A DNA stretch of 64,000 bases from Iamia sp963728655 (GCA_963728655.1 CAVSLD010000001.1:372001-436000), one strand, 5' to 3'. Shown: positions 1-10,196, numbered from the stretch's first letter. Notes: generated from the letters alone by a model not told the origin. Program-made: numbers and translations.

Positions 1-1
1 G

Positions 2-556
2 CTGGTGCTGGGCGCCCTGGCCGCCTCGATCGCCTGGATCGGCGGACCCAGCCGCTCGATGTGGCTGGTGGGCCGGGCCGGCTACCTCCCGCCCCGGTTG
101 CAGCGCACCAACCGCAACGACGTGCAGATCTCGCTCCTGCTGCTCCAGGGGGCGATCGTCTCGGTGCTCTCGTTCGTGTTCGTGGTGCTGCCCAACACCT
201 CGGCCGCCTTCGCCCTCCTGCAGGACGTGTCCATCAGCCTCTACATGCTCATGTACGTCTGCATGTTCGCCGCGGCCATCCGCCTCCGGCGCACCCAGCC
301 CGACGTGCCCCGCCCCATCCGCATCAAGGGCCTGCCCGTCATCGCCGTGGTCGGCCTGCTCGCGGCCATCTCGGCCATCGTCCTCGGCCTCACGCCGCCG
401 GCGGGCTACTCCACCCTGTCGTCGGGCACCTACGCCGCCATCGTGGCCGCCGGCGTGATCATCCTCGCCCTGCCGCCGCAGCTCATCTACAAGCTGCGCA
501 AGCCGTCGTGGGACACCGACCCGGCCGCGGTCGTCGAGCTGGAGGACGACGTCTGA
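2..556 (+). CDS. APC-family amino acid permease, C-terminal part
   Basis: This is the 3' end of a gene that begins before the window; the frame is open from base 2 and 184 residues remain. The fragment has about four to five hydrophobic segments separated by short basic loops, and a short charged tail ending in acidic residues. The loop motif GGPSRSMWLVGRAGYLPP is typical of APC-superfamily transporters of the glutamate/GABA-antiporter type, where it lies between two late membrane helices. It should act in the cytoplasmic membrane in amino acid or amine uptake or exchange; the substrate cannot be told from this part. The spacer to the next gene, on the opposite strand, is GC-rich with self-complementary stretches that could form a convergent terminator. 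Confidence 0.8.
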   Translation: MVLGALAASIAWIGGPSRSMWLVGRAGYLPPRLQRTNRNDVQISLLLLQGAIVSVLSFVFVVLPNTSAAFALLQDVSISLYMLMYVCMFAAAIRLRRTQPDVPRPIRIKGLPVIAVVGLLAAISAIVLGLTPPAGYSTLSSGTYAAIVAAGVIILALPPQLIYKLRKPSWDTDPAAVVELEDDV

Positions 557-696
557 CGGCGCTGGCGTCCGGCCCGTCCCGCGGGTGAGGCCCTCCCGGG
601 CGCCGGGGCGCGGGTTGTCGTCGCGAGGCGCTCGCCCCGCGTCGCGCTCGGGGCGATGCCCGGAGGACGGCGACCGGCGCGGAGCGCTCGCCCCGC

Positions 697-1356
697 TCAG
701 CCCTCGGGGTCGAGCAGCTCGATGGCCCGCCCGTAGAAGGTGCGGCGCAGCGTGACCAGGGTCGCCCCGGGCTTGCCGGACAGGGCCCGGGCCCGGCCGA
801 GGGCCTCGTCGCGCACGTCGTCGAGGGCCACCGCCGCGTCGGCCGCGCCCAGGGCCACGGCCTCGGGGCCCGGGATCCGCTCGCCCAGCACGGCCATCCG
901 GTGCAGGACGGGTTGGGGGAGCGACGAGGAGATGAGCGCGGCCATGCCGTCGCTGAAGGGCATGCCCAGGTCGACCTCGGGCAGGCACAGGTAGCCGCGG
1001 TCGGCCCGCATCACCCGCACGTCGTGGGCCAGGGCGCACATGGCGCCGGCCGCGAAGGCGTGGCCCTGGATGGCCGCGACCGTCGGCACCGGCAGGCGCA
1101 GCAGCCGGGCGAGGAGGGCCTGGACCGACTGCACGTAGTCGACGAACCCGTCGCCGGCGGCGGCCAGGACGTCGAGGTCGAGGCCGTTGGACCAGATCTT
1201 CCCGGACGCGGTGGTGACGAGGGCGCCCGGCGCGGCGGAGGCCGCCACCTCGTCGAGGGCGGCGCCCACCTCGGTCACCGTGGTCGGGTCGAAGCGGTTG
1301 TCGCCGTCGCCCAGGTCGAGGATCCACACGTCGCCGTCGCGCTCCAGGCTGGCCAT
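697..1356 (-). CDS. Enoyl-CoA hydratase/isomerase family protein
   Basis: A 219-residue crotonase-fold protein. The family signature is clear: an N-terminal strand region ending in LVTTASGKIWSNGLDLD (first oxyanion-hole segment), then AIQGHAFAAGAMCALAHD (second oxyanion-hole helix), then LPEVDLGMPFSDGM. It is shorter than classical enoyl-CoA hydratases of about 260 residues and lacks the C-terminal extension, like several plant and actinobacterial delta3-delta2-enoyl-CoA isomerase-like members. The position where hydratases carry the second catalytic Glu reads EVDLGMPF, so isomerase or another crotonase activity is possible. The ATG at 1356 is preceded by GGAGGA at a good distance, so I prefer it to the upstream start at 1431. 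It lies downstream of the glycerophosphodiesterase gene on the same strand. Confidence 0.82.
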   Translation of the reverse strand: MASLERDGDVWILDLGDGDNRFDPTTVTEVGAALDEVAASAAPGALVTTASGKIWSNGLDLDVLAAAGDGFVDYVQSVQALLARLLRLPVPTVAAIQGHAFAAGAMCALAHDVRVMRADRGYLCLPEVDLGMPFSDGMAALISSSLPQPVLHRMAVLGERIPGPEAVALGAADAAVALDDVRDEALGRARALSGKPGATLVTLRRTFYGRAIELLDPEG

Positions 1357-1376
1357 GGTCGTCCTCCGGGGAAGGG

Positions 1377-1418
1377 GTGGACAGAGTGTGCCAGGCACAC
1401 CTTGTCCCCTCTGTCCAC
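1377..1418. repeat. Nested palindrome with TGCCAGGCAC core
   Basis: A perfect inner palindrome, GTGTGCCAGGCACAC (1386-1400), sits between outer arms GTGGACAGAG and CTCTGTCCAC. It fills the spacer between the glycerophosphodiesterase stop and the hydratase start. The same architecture occurs at 57628-57660, and the same core at 55895-55921. A stem-loop terminator or a REP-like dispersed element both fit. Confidence 0.7.
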
Positions 1419-1441
1419 GGGGGTGGCGCACCCGGGTCGGG

Positions 1442-2245
1442 TCACCCGCTGTCGTCGTCGGCGGGCCATGCGTGGCGGCGGCGCAGCAGGTCGCGCAGGA
1501 CGGTGGGGTGATCGGTCATCAGCCCGTCCACGCCGAGGTCCAGCAGCCGCGCCATCTCGTCGGGGTCGTCGACCACCCACACCTGCACCGGCAGCCCGAG
1601 GCGGTGCGCGGTGCTGACCACCGCGGCGTCGAGCAGCGGGACCCGTCCCAGGCCGATGGGCACCTGGGCGACCTGGCCGGTGAGGCGACGGGTGGGCACC
1701 CCGCTGGCGGCCAGGCGCAGGCGAGCCATGGCGGCGGGGCCCAGGGCGGTGCAGAGGCCGGGCCCGAGGGCCCGGCGGATCCGGGCCAGGCGACGGTCGG
1801 AGAAGGACATGATGCACACCCGGTCGAGGACGTCGCCGCGGCCGAGCAGGTCGACCAGCGGACCGACCACGGCGTCGTCCTTGGGGTCGATGTTCACCCG
1901 CACGTCGGGCCAGGCGGCCAGGACCTCGGCCAGGCGGGGGATGGGCTCGGTCCCGTCGACCCGCACGCGGTCGAGCTGGGCCAGGGTGTGGGCCCGCACC
2001 TTCCCGGCACCGGTGGTGGTGCGGTCGAGGGAGGCGTCGTGGACCACCACGACCTCGTCGTCGGCCGTGGCCCGCACGTCGAGCTCCAGGTGCCGGTAGC
2101 CGAGGTCCACGGCGTGGGCGAAGGCGGCCATGGTGTTCTCCGGCCGCTCGGCCGCCCCGCCCCGGTGGGCGAAGGCGGCCGGGTGGGGCCCGGTGAGGAA
2201 GGGGTGCCGGTCGGCCCCTGGGCCGGCGGCCGACGGCGCCGTCAC
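1442..2245 (-). CDS. Glycerophosphodiester phosphodiesterase (GDPD family)
   Basis: A 267-residue cytoplasmic protein without a signal peptide. It has the GDPD TIM-barrel motifs: FAHRGGAAERPENTMAAF near residue 26 (catalytic HRG, with the metal-binding Glu of PENT), LELDVRATADDEVVVVHD (second metal site and catalytic His) and VNIDPKD. The C-terminal VQVWVVDDPDEMARLLDLGVDGLMTDHP is the usual family ending. It should hydrolyse glycerophosphodiesters to glycerol-3-phosphate and an alcohol. The gene reads toward the enoyl-CoA hydratase-like gene, separated by a palindromic repeat. Confidence 0.92.
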   Translation of the reverse strand: MTAPSAAGPGADRHPFLTGPHPAAFAHRGGAAERPENTMAAFAHAVDLGYRHLELDVRATADDEVVVVHDASLDRTTTGAGKVRAHTLAQLDRVRVDGTEPIPRLAEVLAAWPDVRVNIDPKDDAVVGPLVDLLGRGDVLDRVCIMSFSDRRLARIRRALGPGLCTALGPAAMARLRLAASGVPTRRLTGQVAQVPIGLGRVPLLDAAVVSTAHRLGLPVQVWVVDDPDEMARLLDLGVDGLMTDHPTVLRDLLRRRHAWPADDDSG

Positions 2246-2433
2246 CAGGTCCTCGGCGTGTGGCGGTGCCGGGGTCGTCCGCCCCCGACGGCGGGTCGGC
2301 CCCGGTGGGCGTCGTCAGCGCCGGGAGGGGGACGCCGATCGGCCGCCCGCACCCGGGGACCGAGAGGCGTCGCGGGCGAGGGCCCGGTCATGACGGCCTC
2401 GCCGCCCGGGCGGTCGAGGCGGACGACGCCTCC

Positions 2434-2949
2434 TCAGACCTCCACGGGGTCGCCCTCGGGGCCCTCCCGCCGCCGGTGGCGGAACCCGCCGGCCTCGGTC
2501 CACGACAGGGTGTCCCAGCAGTCGCCGTCGACGTGCTGCCACGCCGCCCCGGTGATGCGCAGCTCGTAGAACGGCGAGGACCCCACGTCGTCGGACGACA
2601 TCTCGGTGCCCTCCACCAGCCCGGAGGTGACCGCGGCGCGCTCGTCGGGGTCGTCGAGGCGCCGGGCACGGAGGAAGAGCTTGCCCTCACCGGCGAGGTC
2701 GTCCTTGTCCGTGATCGGCGTCAGCAGGGCGGCGCGGGGGTCCCGGTCGAGGTCGCGGGCCTTGACCGCCCCGGGCATGGATCCGACGTACAGCGATCCC
2801 CCGATGATGCTGACCTCGAACGGGCTGATGCGAGGCGAGCCGTCCCGACGCACGGTGGCGACCAGCCCGATGCCCGTGGCCTCCAGGCGGGCCCGGACGG
2901 GACCGGCGATGTCGGGTGCGACGCGCGCGAGCTCCTCGAAGGTGACCAT
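2434..2949 (-). CDS. Pyridoxamine 5'-phosphate oxidase-like FMN/F420-binding protein
   Basis: A 171-residue split-barrel flavin/deazaflavin reductase-fold protein. Around residues 26-65 it has GIGLVATVRRDGSPRISPFE followed by LYVGSMPGAVKARDLDRDPRAAL, the pattern of PNPOx-like and F420-dependent split-barrel proteins: the R-D-G-S-P-R turn, then K-x-R-D-L-x-R-x-P. Substrate is unknown; the family includes pyridoxamine phosphate oxidases, heme-utilisation proteins and F420-dependent biliverdin or quinone reductases. The ATG at 2949 has a GGAGGAT-type ribosome site. It is a single gene between the glycerophosphodiesterase and rsgA genes, all on the minus strand. Confidence 0.8.
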   Translation of the reverse strand: MVTFEELARVAPDIAGPVRARLEATGIGLVATVRRDGSPRISPFEVSIIGGSLYVGSMPGAVKARDLDRDPRAALLTPITDKDDLAGEGKLFLRARRLDDPDERAAVTSGLVEGTEMSSDDVGSSPFYELRITGAAWQHVDGDCWDTLSWTEAGGFRHRRREGPEGDPVEV

Positions 2950-3018
2950 GGGCCCATCCTCCCTGCACCGGCCGGGTGAGGACCCGACCGTCCTTGCGGG
3001 ATCGTCCCCACCCCTCCC

Positions 3019-3072
3019 GGAGCTGCGTCCCTGGCTCGCGCCGGGCGCGGCTGAGATCCGCAGCTCGGGGGG
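3019..3072. repeat. Dispersed imperfect palindrome, CTGCGTCCCTG family
   Basis: The segment starts GAGCTGCGTCCCTGG and ends GATCCGCAGCTC around a CGCGCCGGGCGCG core, so the ends pair (GAGCTGCG with CGCAGCTC). A closely similar segment lies at 44431-44488 and a partial one at 28148-28178. It fills the spacer between the FMN-binding protein gene and rsgA. Confidence 0.65.
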
Positions 3073-3090
3073 GCCGGCGGCGCGAGGTCG

Positions 3091-4209
3091 TCAGCGGCCG
3101 CGGCCGCGCTTGCGGCGGCGCTTGCTCTCGGGCGGGGCCTCGGGGGTGCGCCAGGCCTTCTCGTCGGCCCGGCGGTCGGCGTCGGCCACCTCGGCGTGGA
3201 AGGCATGCCACGCCTCCAGCCGGGCCGGGTGGATGTCGCCGGCCTCGATGGCTGCCTGCACCGCGCAGCCGGGCTCGGCGTCGTGGGCACAGTCGTTGAA
3301 GCGACAGCCCTCGGCCAGGGACTCGATGTCGTCGAAGGTGGCGACGACGGACTCGGCGTCGGTCCAGAGCCCGAGCGACCGCACGCCGGGGGTGTCGATG
3401 AGCACGCCGCCCGAGGGCAGGACGTGCAGCTCGCGCGACGTGGTGGTGTGGCGGCCCTTGGCGTCGCCCTCGCGCACGGCGCCGACCACGGCCACGTCGC
3501 CGTCGGAGAGGGCGTTGGTGAGGCTCGACTTCCCGGCGCCGGACTCGCCCAGCATCACCACGCTCTTGCCGATGCCCAGGTCGCGCACGGCCTGGAGGCC
3601 GTCCTCGTCCTTGCTGGAGGTGACGAGGACCTCGACGCCGGGGTTGGCGCCCCGGACCGCGTCGGCCGTCTCCTCGGCGTCGTCGACCAGGTCGGCCTTG
3701 GTGAGCACCACGACGGGCTCGGCGTCGGCGTCCCAGGCGACGGCGGTGGCCCGCTGGATGCGTCCGTCGCGCACGGGACGGTCGAGGCCACACACGATGA
3801 TGACGGTGTCGACGTTGGCCACGAGGTGCTGCTCGGTGTCGCGGCGGGTGTCGCGCCGGCGCAGCAGCGAGCTGCGCTCGAGGACGGCGACGACGGTCTC
3901 GTCGGTGGTCAGCACCCAGTCGCCCACCACCGGCTGGGGGTCGACGGTGGCCAGCACCGGGCGGGCCACGGTGCCGTCGCGGGTGGCGACGAGGACGGCC
4001 ACGCCGTCGTGGCGGATGACCCGGCCGGGCTCGGCGCCGGGGCGCTCGTTGCGGGCCGCCGCGTCCTCGGCCCGGTCGGCCCAGGTGGGCGACCAGCCGA
4101 GGGCGGGGAGGGGGTCGGGGGTGGTGATGGGCTCAGTCTCCCACCGGGGCTCCTCGGAGGAGCACACGCAGCCCACGGCCCTCGCGACGACAGGGCGCGG
4201 TACTGTCAC
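3091..4209 (-). CDS. rsgA: Ribosome small subunit-dependent GTPase A
   Basis: A circularly permuted GTPase that helps late 30S ribosomal subunit maturation. After an N-terminal OB-fold region (PVVGDWVL) the G motifs appear in permuted order: LTKADL (G4), TSSKD (G5-like), GESGAGKSSL (G1 P-loop), GRHTTT (G2) and DTPG (G3). The C-terminal zinc site is present as C-R-F-N-D-C-x-H-x5-C. The tail is lysine/arginine-rich, as is common in actinobacterial RsgA. The start is uncertain: an ATG at 4251 lies in the same frame, but the GTG at 4209 gives a more usual length of 372 residues. It is divergent from the MFS gene at 4275, and the two probably share a promoter region. Confidence 0.93.
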   Translation of the reverse strand: MTVPRPVVARAVGCVCSSEEPRWETEPITTPDPLPALGWSPTWADRAEDAAARNERPGAEPGRVIRHDGVAVLVATRDGTVARPVLATVDPQPVVGDWVLTTDETVVAVLERSSLLRRRDTRRDTEQHLVANVDTVIIVCGLDRPVRDGRIQRATAVAWDADAEPVVVLTKADLVDDAEETADAVRGANPGVEVLVTSSKDEDGLQAVRDLGIGKSVVMLGESGAGKSSLTNALSDGDVAVVGAVREGDAKGRHTTTSRELHVLPSGGVLIDTPGVRSLGLWTDAESVVATFDDIESLAEGCRFNDCAHDAEPGCAVQAAIEAGDIHPARLEAWHAFHAEVADADRRADEKAWRTPEAPPESKRRRKRGRGR

Positions 4210-4274
4210 GCCTTGCACCTCCCGGGTGGTCGACCGACCCGGCACGTGCACCTCACCGACCGGAGGCCGGGCCC

Positions 4275-5898
4275 ATGAAGCGTTGGCTGCCGCTGGTCGC
4301 CCTGGCCACCGCCCAGTTCGTGATGGTGCTCGACCAGTCGGTGATGAACGTGTCGATCAGCACCCTGGTCGACGACTTCGACACCACGGTCACCACCATC
4401 CAGGCCGTGATCACCCTGTACTGCCTGGTGATGGCCATGTTCATGCTGACCGGGGGGAAGCTGGGCGACATCCTCGGCCGGCGGCGCACCTTCACCGTCG
4501 GGCTGGTCATCTACGGGGTCGGCTCGGCGACGACGGCGGTCGCCCCCAACGTCGTCGTGCTCACGCTCGGGTGGTCGGTGCTCGAGGGCATCGGCGCCGC
4601 GATGGTCCTGCCGGCCATGGCCGCCCTGATCGCCGGCAACTTCGAGGGCGACGAGCGCAAGGCCGCCTACGCCGTCATCGGCGGCGTCGCCGGGGCCGGC
4701 ATCGCCATCGGCCCCATCCTCGGCGGGTGGGCCACCACCGAGCTGAGCTGGCGGGTGGTGTTCGTGGGCGAGGTCGTGCTCGTGCTGTTCATCCTGGCCA
4801 TGACCCACCTGATCGGGGATGCGCCGGTCGAGGGCCGGCTGCGCCTCGACGGGGTGGGGACGGTGCTCTCCGCCGCCGGTCTCGGCCTGGTGGTGCTGGG
4901 CACGCTGCAGTCCAGCACCTGGGGCTGGGTCCGTCCGAAGGACTCACCGGTCGAGCCCTTCGGGTTCGCCCTCACCCTGTTCGTGATCGCCGGCGGCGCG
5001 GCCTTGCTGTGGGGCTTCGTCCAGTGGCAGCGACGGCGGGAGGACGATCGGCGCCGACCCGCTGGTCCACATGGGGCTGCTGCGGATCCCGCCGCTGCGC
5101 TCGGGGCTCATCGGCCTGTTCAGCCAGAACCTCATCCTCATGGGCGTGTTCTTCACCGTGCCCCTCTACCTGCAGCTGGTGCAGGGCCTCGACGCCCTCG
5201 AGACGGGCGTCAAGATGCTCCCGGTGTCGGTCGCCATGTTCGTCGCCTCGGCCGTGGGCTCCCGGTTGACGACCCGGTTCCCGGTGCGCTCGATCGTGCG
5301 GGCCGGGCTGGTGCTCACCGGCCTGGCCGTCCTGGTGCTGCTGGGCACGGTCGAGCCGGCTCTGGACGAGTCGAGCTTCGCCTGGGCCATGGCCCTGCTC
5401 GGCGTGGGGATGGGGCTCATGGTGTCCCAGCTCGGCAACGTGGTGCAGTCGTCGGTCGACGCGTCCGGGCGCGGTGAGGCCGGAGGGCTCCAGTACACCG
5501 GCCAGCAGCTCGGCTCCTCGCTCGGGGTGGCGCTCATCGGCGCGCTGGTGCTGGCCGGGCTGACCGGTGCCTTCATCTCCAACGTGGAGCAGGACGAGCG
5601 GATCGACCCCGCCATCGCCGCCCAGATCGGTGAGGCGACGGCCAACGGTGTCGACTTCGTGGACTCATCGCAGGTCGAGGTCGCGGTCGGCGATGCCGGG
5701 ATCGACGAGGCCACCACCGCGGCGATCGTCGACGACTACGAGCAGGCCCAGATCGGCGCGCTCAAGGCCGGGCTGCTGGCCGCCGCCTTCCTGGCGCTGG
5801 TCTCGCTGGCGTTCACCCGGGACCTCCCCCACGTCCGCCCGGACGGCGAGGTCGACGCCCACGCCCCTCCGCCGGCCGAAGCGGAGGCGGCCCGCTAG
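4275..5898 (+). CDS. MFS drug-resistance exporter (DHA2/EmrB type), one frameshift
   Basis: The ATG at 4275 is preceded by GGAGG. The first frame gives motif A-like GGKLGDILGRRR in the loop after helix 2, a proline/glycine-rich helix 5 (GGVAGAGIAIGPILGG, the antiporter motif C region) and seven or more membrane helices. Near 5047-5050 the reading moves one base: the downstream frame continues as GADPLVHMGLLRIPPLRSG and runs through the remaining helices to the stop at 5898. Removing one C from GATCGGC joins both halves into a protein of about 540 residues, the normal size for 14-helix DHA2 exporters. The stop overlaps the stop of the convergent LLM gene by four bases. A sequencing indel or a recent mutation are both possible. 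Confidence 0.85.
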
Positions 5899-6878
5899 CT
5901 GACCACCTTGGTCAGGGTCTCGCCCAGCAGCGCGACCCGACCCTCGACGTGGCCGTTGGCCATGGCGCTGACCGTGAAGCCGTCGATGCCGGTGGTGAGG
6001 TGCTCGGAGAAGACCTCGCCGACCTCGTCGGGGTCGCCGTGGGGGACCATCGGCGCGGAACGCCGTCGACCTCCTCCTCGGACATGGAGGTGAGGTCGAG
6101 GCCCCGGCTGGCCGAGGAACGCGTCGAGCTCGGCTGACCGCCTGGTCGTGGGTGGGGGCGACGCAGGCCCGGCCCTGGTAGGAGACGGTGATCTCGGAGC
6201 GGTCGCGGCCCGAGGTCGTCGCAGTGGCCGGCGAGGGCGTCGAGCTTGCGGGGGATCTCGTCGGCACCGCAGATGAGGTTGCTCTCGTCGGCGTACTGGG
6301 CGACCAGGCGCAGCGTCTTCTTCTCGCCGCCGCCGCCGATCATGATCGGGATCTTGCCGACCGGCGCCGGCGAGTTGAGGGCGTCGGAGACCTGGTACCA
6401 CTTGCCGTCGAGGCTGGGCTTCTCGCCGGCGAACATGCCCTTGATGATCTGCAGGGCCTCCTCCAGCTTCTCGAAGCGGTCGGTGAAGGTGCCGAACTCG
6501 ATGCCGAAGCTGTCGTGCTCGAGCTCGAACCAGCCGGCGCCGATGCCCAGCTGGGCCCGGCCCCCGGACACGACGTCGAGGGTGGTGACGGTCTTGGCCA
6601 GCACCGCCGGGTTCCGGTACGTGTTGCCGGTGACCAGGGCCGACAGGCGGGCCGTCTCGGTGTGCTGGGCCAGCGCCGAGAGCAGCGTGTAGCACTCCAT
6701 CATCTCGAGCTCGGGCGGGCCGAGCATGGGCAGCTGGTAGAAGTGGTCCATCACCATCACGGTGTCGAAGCCGGAGGCTGTCGGCCTCCCGGGCCTGGCG
6801 GGCCACCACCTCGAACAGGTCGGCCGGACCGACGCCGGGGTAGGTGAAGTTGGGGATCTGGTAGCCGAGGCGCGTCAT
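5895..6878 (-). CDS. LLM-class F420-dependent oxidoreductase, several frameshifts
   Basis: The ATG at 6878 opens MTRLGYQIPNFTYPGVGPADLF, the usual N-terminus of the luciferase-like F420-dependent family. After a shift near 6775 the main frame gives VMVMDHFYQLPM, LSALVTGNTYRNPAVLAKTV and RAQLGIGAGWFE, then KIPIMIGGGGEKKTLRLVA, all diagnostic of the TIM-barrel cofactor site. Further shifts between about 6060 and 6230 move the reading until the final GFTVSAMANGHVEGRV and the stop at 5895. Repaired, it would be about 325 residues. The substrate is unknown. The gene borders the defence island on its left side. Confidence 0.8.
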   Translation of the reverse strand: MTRLGYQIPNFTYPGVGPADLFEVVARQAREADSLRLRHRDGDGPLLPAAHARPARARDDGVLHAALGAGPAHRDGPPVGPGHRQHVPEPGGAGQDRHHPRRRVRGPGPAGHRRRLVRARARQLRHRVRHLHRPLREAGGGPADHQGHVRRREAQPRRQVVPGLRRPQLAGAGRQDPDHDRRRRREEDAAPGRPVRRREQPHLRCRRDPPQARRPRRPLRRPRAATAPRSPSPTRAGPASPPPTTRRSAELDAFLGQPGPRPHLHVRGGGRRRSAPMVPHGDPDEVGEVFSEHLTTGIDGFTVSAMANGHVEGRVALLGETLTKVVS

Positions 6879-7117
6879 GCCCTCGACGCTACGGCCGCGT
6901 GACCCCGGTCGCACCGGGTCGATCCCGCTTCGAGCGTGGTTCAGGCCACGGCGGCGGCGAAGGATGCCCGCGATCACAGGGAGGTACGACTCCCGCTCAC
7001 GCTCCGATCATCGGGGGAACTCGAAGCTTGCTTGCCCCGTGTTCGCTGTCACAACCGTGTGAGAGCATGGCCCGGGCCGGGCAAGCGAGCACGGTTGAGG
7101 GCTTGGGAGGGCTGCAG
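6879..7117. other. Left boundary spacer of the defence island
   Basis: No gene is supported here. The segment lies upstream of both the leftward LLM gene and the rightward island gene, so it must hold both promoters, but I see no convincing -35/-10 pair. No tRNA, integrase or direct repeat matching the right boundary near 21.09 kb was recognised, so the mode of island insertion is not visible. Confidence 0.4.
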
Positions 7118-10100
7118 GTGGGATCGGCTGACACGTGGGCACGCTTCGACGCCTGGAACGCAGCGGTCGCCGAGGTGCTGTACACGTCGGAGCAGGCAGG
7201 CACCTATGTCTACCTAGACGTCGAAGATGACGTGCTTGAGCAGATCCGGACCATCGCAGAACGGACGCAGCTGATGCGCCCGGGGCGATGGCGACAGCGT
7301 TCCGTGAGACCCTGGTGTTCGGTCGAGGACCCGCTGCGCTTCTTGAGCGGCACCTGCAACGGCTCGACGCTGGTGGGACGGGCCTATGGTCGATCCACCG
7401 CCTGTCCTGACGATCCTTGCGTGCCTGAGTCGTGCCGCCGAAGCGATGCACGACAGCGATGGGATTGCCGCTCACAACTACTACGACCGTCTCGCACGGT
7501 TGATGGACCTTGGCGAGCACCAGAAGCAGGAACTGATCGACGCCTACCGTCGCAGGCGCGGTGACGATGTCGTGTCCAACATGCTCTGGGCTGCACTCAA
7601 CGAGTGGCTTGAGCGTCTGGAGGGCAACCGGGGCCTCCCCACCGCGGCCCCGGTGGGACACGTACATGTAGGCCTGCCGATGTCGCAGGCATTGGTGCGA
7701 AGGACCGATCGTGAGCGGCTGAGCGCGATGTTCGGCGTCGGCGGGCCTGGCCCCCCACGGATCGGTGCCGGTCGAGGTGATGGAACGTCTCCTCGATGAG
7801 TGGCTGTCCCGCCTCCCCTGTCCCGCGACCAGGACCCTTCAACGGGCGTGGGAAGACGGCGAGGCCCGTGACCGGATCGCAGGCGTGGCATGCCAGGTTC
7901 TCGAGGCGTGGGATGGGCCAGACGAGTCGACGGCGGATCCTGCGTCTTCGCTGAACGTCGAAGCTTGCGGATGCGTGCGCTGGTGCGCAGCTTCCCGAGC
8001 AGACGCCTCGATCTGACCCTGCTGGTTCCTGCGGGGAGCGGCCAGGACGAGACGATCGGACATCTCCTTGATCCAGACGGAACCGCGATCGCAGCGATGG
8101 ACCTCGTGCCCGCGGCGTCGGGCTGGCTCACGCCCGCCGCTGACAGCGGCCTCGACATCGGGTCTGCGTTGGCCGGCCGGGTGGAGATCCAGCGCGAACG
8201 GTGCGACACGGCCGTTTCGTCGGAGGCCGCGCCGGCTCGTCCCGTTCACCCACGACCCGATGCTCTCAGCGTTCGTCGAGACCGAGCGGGTGCAGCTGGG
8301 TGAGGAGGCCGTGCTCCTGGCCCACTCCGAGCTCGTGGGTCCTCTCGACCAGCTCCTCGCACGCGTGGCCCGACCCGGATTCCGCTCAACGACGGAGATC
8401 CCCGGCCTGCCCGTTGGCTGGTGCCTGTACGACGGGGTGCAGATCCTTGTCGATCCCCCAAGAGCTCGCCTCTCCAAGACACGCTTGGAGCGAGCGTCCT
8501 CCAGCCGCTCGCAACCTCGCAGGTCGTCCTCGAGGTCGGCATGCGCGATTCCCGGGAACATCCGCAAGTGGTCGAGCAAGCGGCCCCCCGCTTCCGGGTC
8601 GTGACGCATGAGAACGGGGTGGCGGCCTCGATCACCTGTGTGCGGTCACTGGTCCAACCAACGCCACACGACAGGAACTTCGAGACGGAGGATCCGGTGC
8701 TCATCTGGGACCTCGCCGAGGAAGGTCTACGGAGACGGCGACTACGAGATCACCGTTCGACCGACGCAGGTGCACAGACTCGGATGCTCAGGCTCCGCTC
8801 GGCAGACAACCCGGCTGTGCGACTCGGTCTCCACGAGGAAGAACCACTTGCCCATGATCCGGCCTCCCCCGGGTTCGGGCTCCTCGCTGGTCGAAGCTCT
8901 GCCGGAGCAGCCTTCCAGGGCTTCCCCTCCAAAGAGGCTCCAGAGGATCGGGACGCGCTGGGCGACGTGGCGCCGCTCTGGCGCTCGGCGCGCCGATCTG
9001 CGCCGGCGAAGGGCGCAGGTCTGCCGCAGATCGTCGGCCAGGCGGGGCCCCCGGGGACTGCTTCGCCACCGGCGCTCACGTCATCCACGTGGAGACCATG
9101 AGGTCTGGGCTCACGACGCTCGAAGGCGTCTCGTAGGACCTGTGGACTCGTCAAGCGTTATCCGGTGCGCCCGCGGAAGAAGGGCAAGGCGAAGTCGTCG
9201 CGGACCGTTGCGCCCATCATCGATGTGGCACGGCTCGATACAGTGCGGCAGTCCGAAGGGATCGACTGGGACCTCAGTCTTCGATGCCGTCTGCCACCTC
9301 GGCGCGGGAAGCGCCGCCCAGCTCGAACGTGTCGCCAGCCAGATGGATGCCAGCTCCCTGTTCGGCGACTCGTTCGCACGTCGGCTGGAGGTTCTGGGTC
9401 ACGTCGAGCTCCGCCGTCACCGACAGTCCCTCCATGTCGACGCCTTCGAGGTGGTCGATCCCACCCTCGTCGGCCTCCCAGGCGGTGACGCGGTCCTGAC
9501 CGGGTTCCGCAGCGAGAGCCTCCTGGTCGACCTCGAAGACCTCGTTGCCGAGCGGGGGCACGCTCTCCGAGGACAAGATGCGCGCCCATGTGCTGTTCTT
9601 GTCCAGCGGACGGCAACCCGTGGAGCTGCATGAGGTCGCCGCGATGATCAAGACCGTGGACGGGCGCTGGGCACGGTACGTCCCCGACGGGGCCAGAGCG
9701 CTCGCGGCCTCGCTCCCCCCGTTGTCCGCTGCGCTCGCCGGGCTGGAGTCGACAGCGATGCCGCACCCGAAGGCGATCGAACGTTGGGAAGAGACCACGG
9801 CACGGTTCATCATGGCGACCACTGCGTCTCGCCCCGGCGCCTATCGCATGACCGGGTTCAACCGCACCTACTTCCTGAGGCGGCCCTCCGATGTCGAGGC
9901 GATGCGAGCGACCGTCGGTGACGCCCGAATCGTCAAGTACGCAGCGAACCTGGTGACCGGCGAGAGCCTGATCGGATACGACGCTGCCGGCCGGTCGCTC
10001 TATGTCCCACTCGGTGCGGACCTGCCGGGTCTGTACGGCCGAGCCGCGGTGCTGGCCTCGGGTGCCGCTCCGATCGAAGGCGAGAAGGACCACATCCTCA

Positions 10101-10162
10101 TCTATCGCGATGTTCCGGCGGACCTGGCCGCCGGCACCCCCTCCACCCTCCTGTCGACCTGA
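7118..10162 (+). CDS. Large island protein of unknown function, first gene of the helicase locus (DruF candidate), heavily frameshifted
   Basis: I do not recognise a domain. A GTG at 7118 follows GGGAGG and opens VGSADTWARFDAWNAAVAEV; the stop is at 10162. Protein-like segments are found in successive frames: LDVEDDVLEQIRTIAERT (7225), AAEAMHDSDGIAAHNYYDRL (7435), LMDLGEHQKQELIDAYRRR, VEVMERLLDEWLSRLP (7768), LDLTLLVPAGSGQDETIGH (8008), AFVETERVQLGEEAVLLAHS (8270) and VFDAVCHLGAGSAAQLERVA (9280). The last runs from 9567 to the stop and includes GFNRTYFLRRPSDVEAMRAT. At least eight single-base shifts are needed; repaired it would be about 1,015 residues. It lies 34 bases upstream of the helicase gene, same strand, so probably one operon. 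By position, size and company it is a candidate for DruF of type II Druantia; that assignment is inference. Confidence 0.5.
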
Positions 10163-10196
10163 GACCCCTGGAAGTCCTGTGCACCAGACCCAACCC

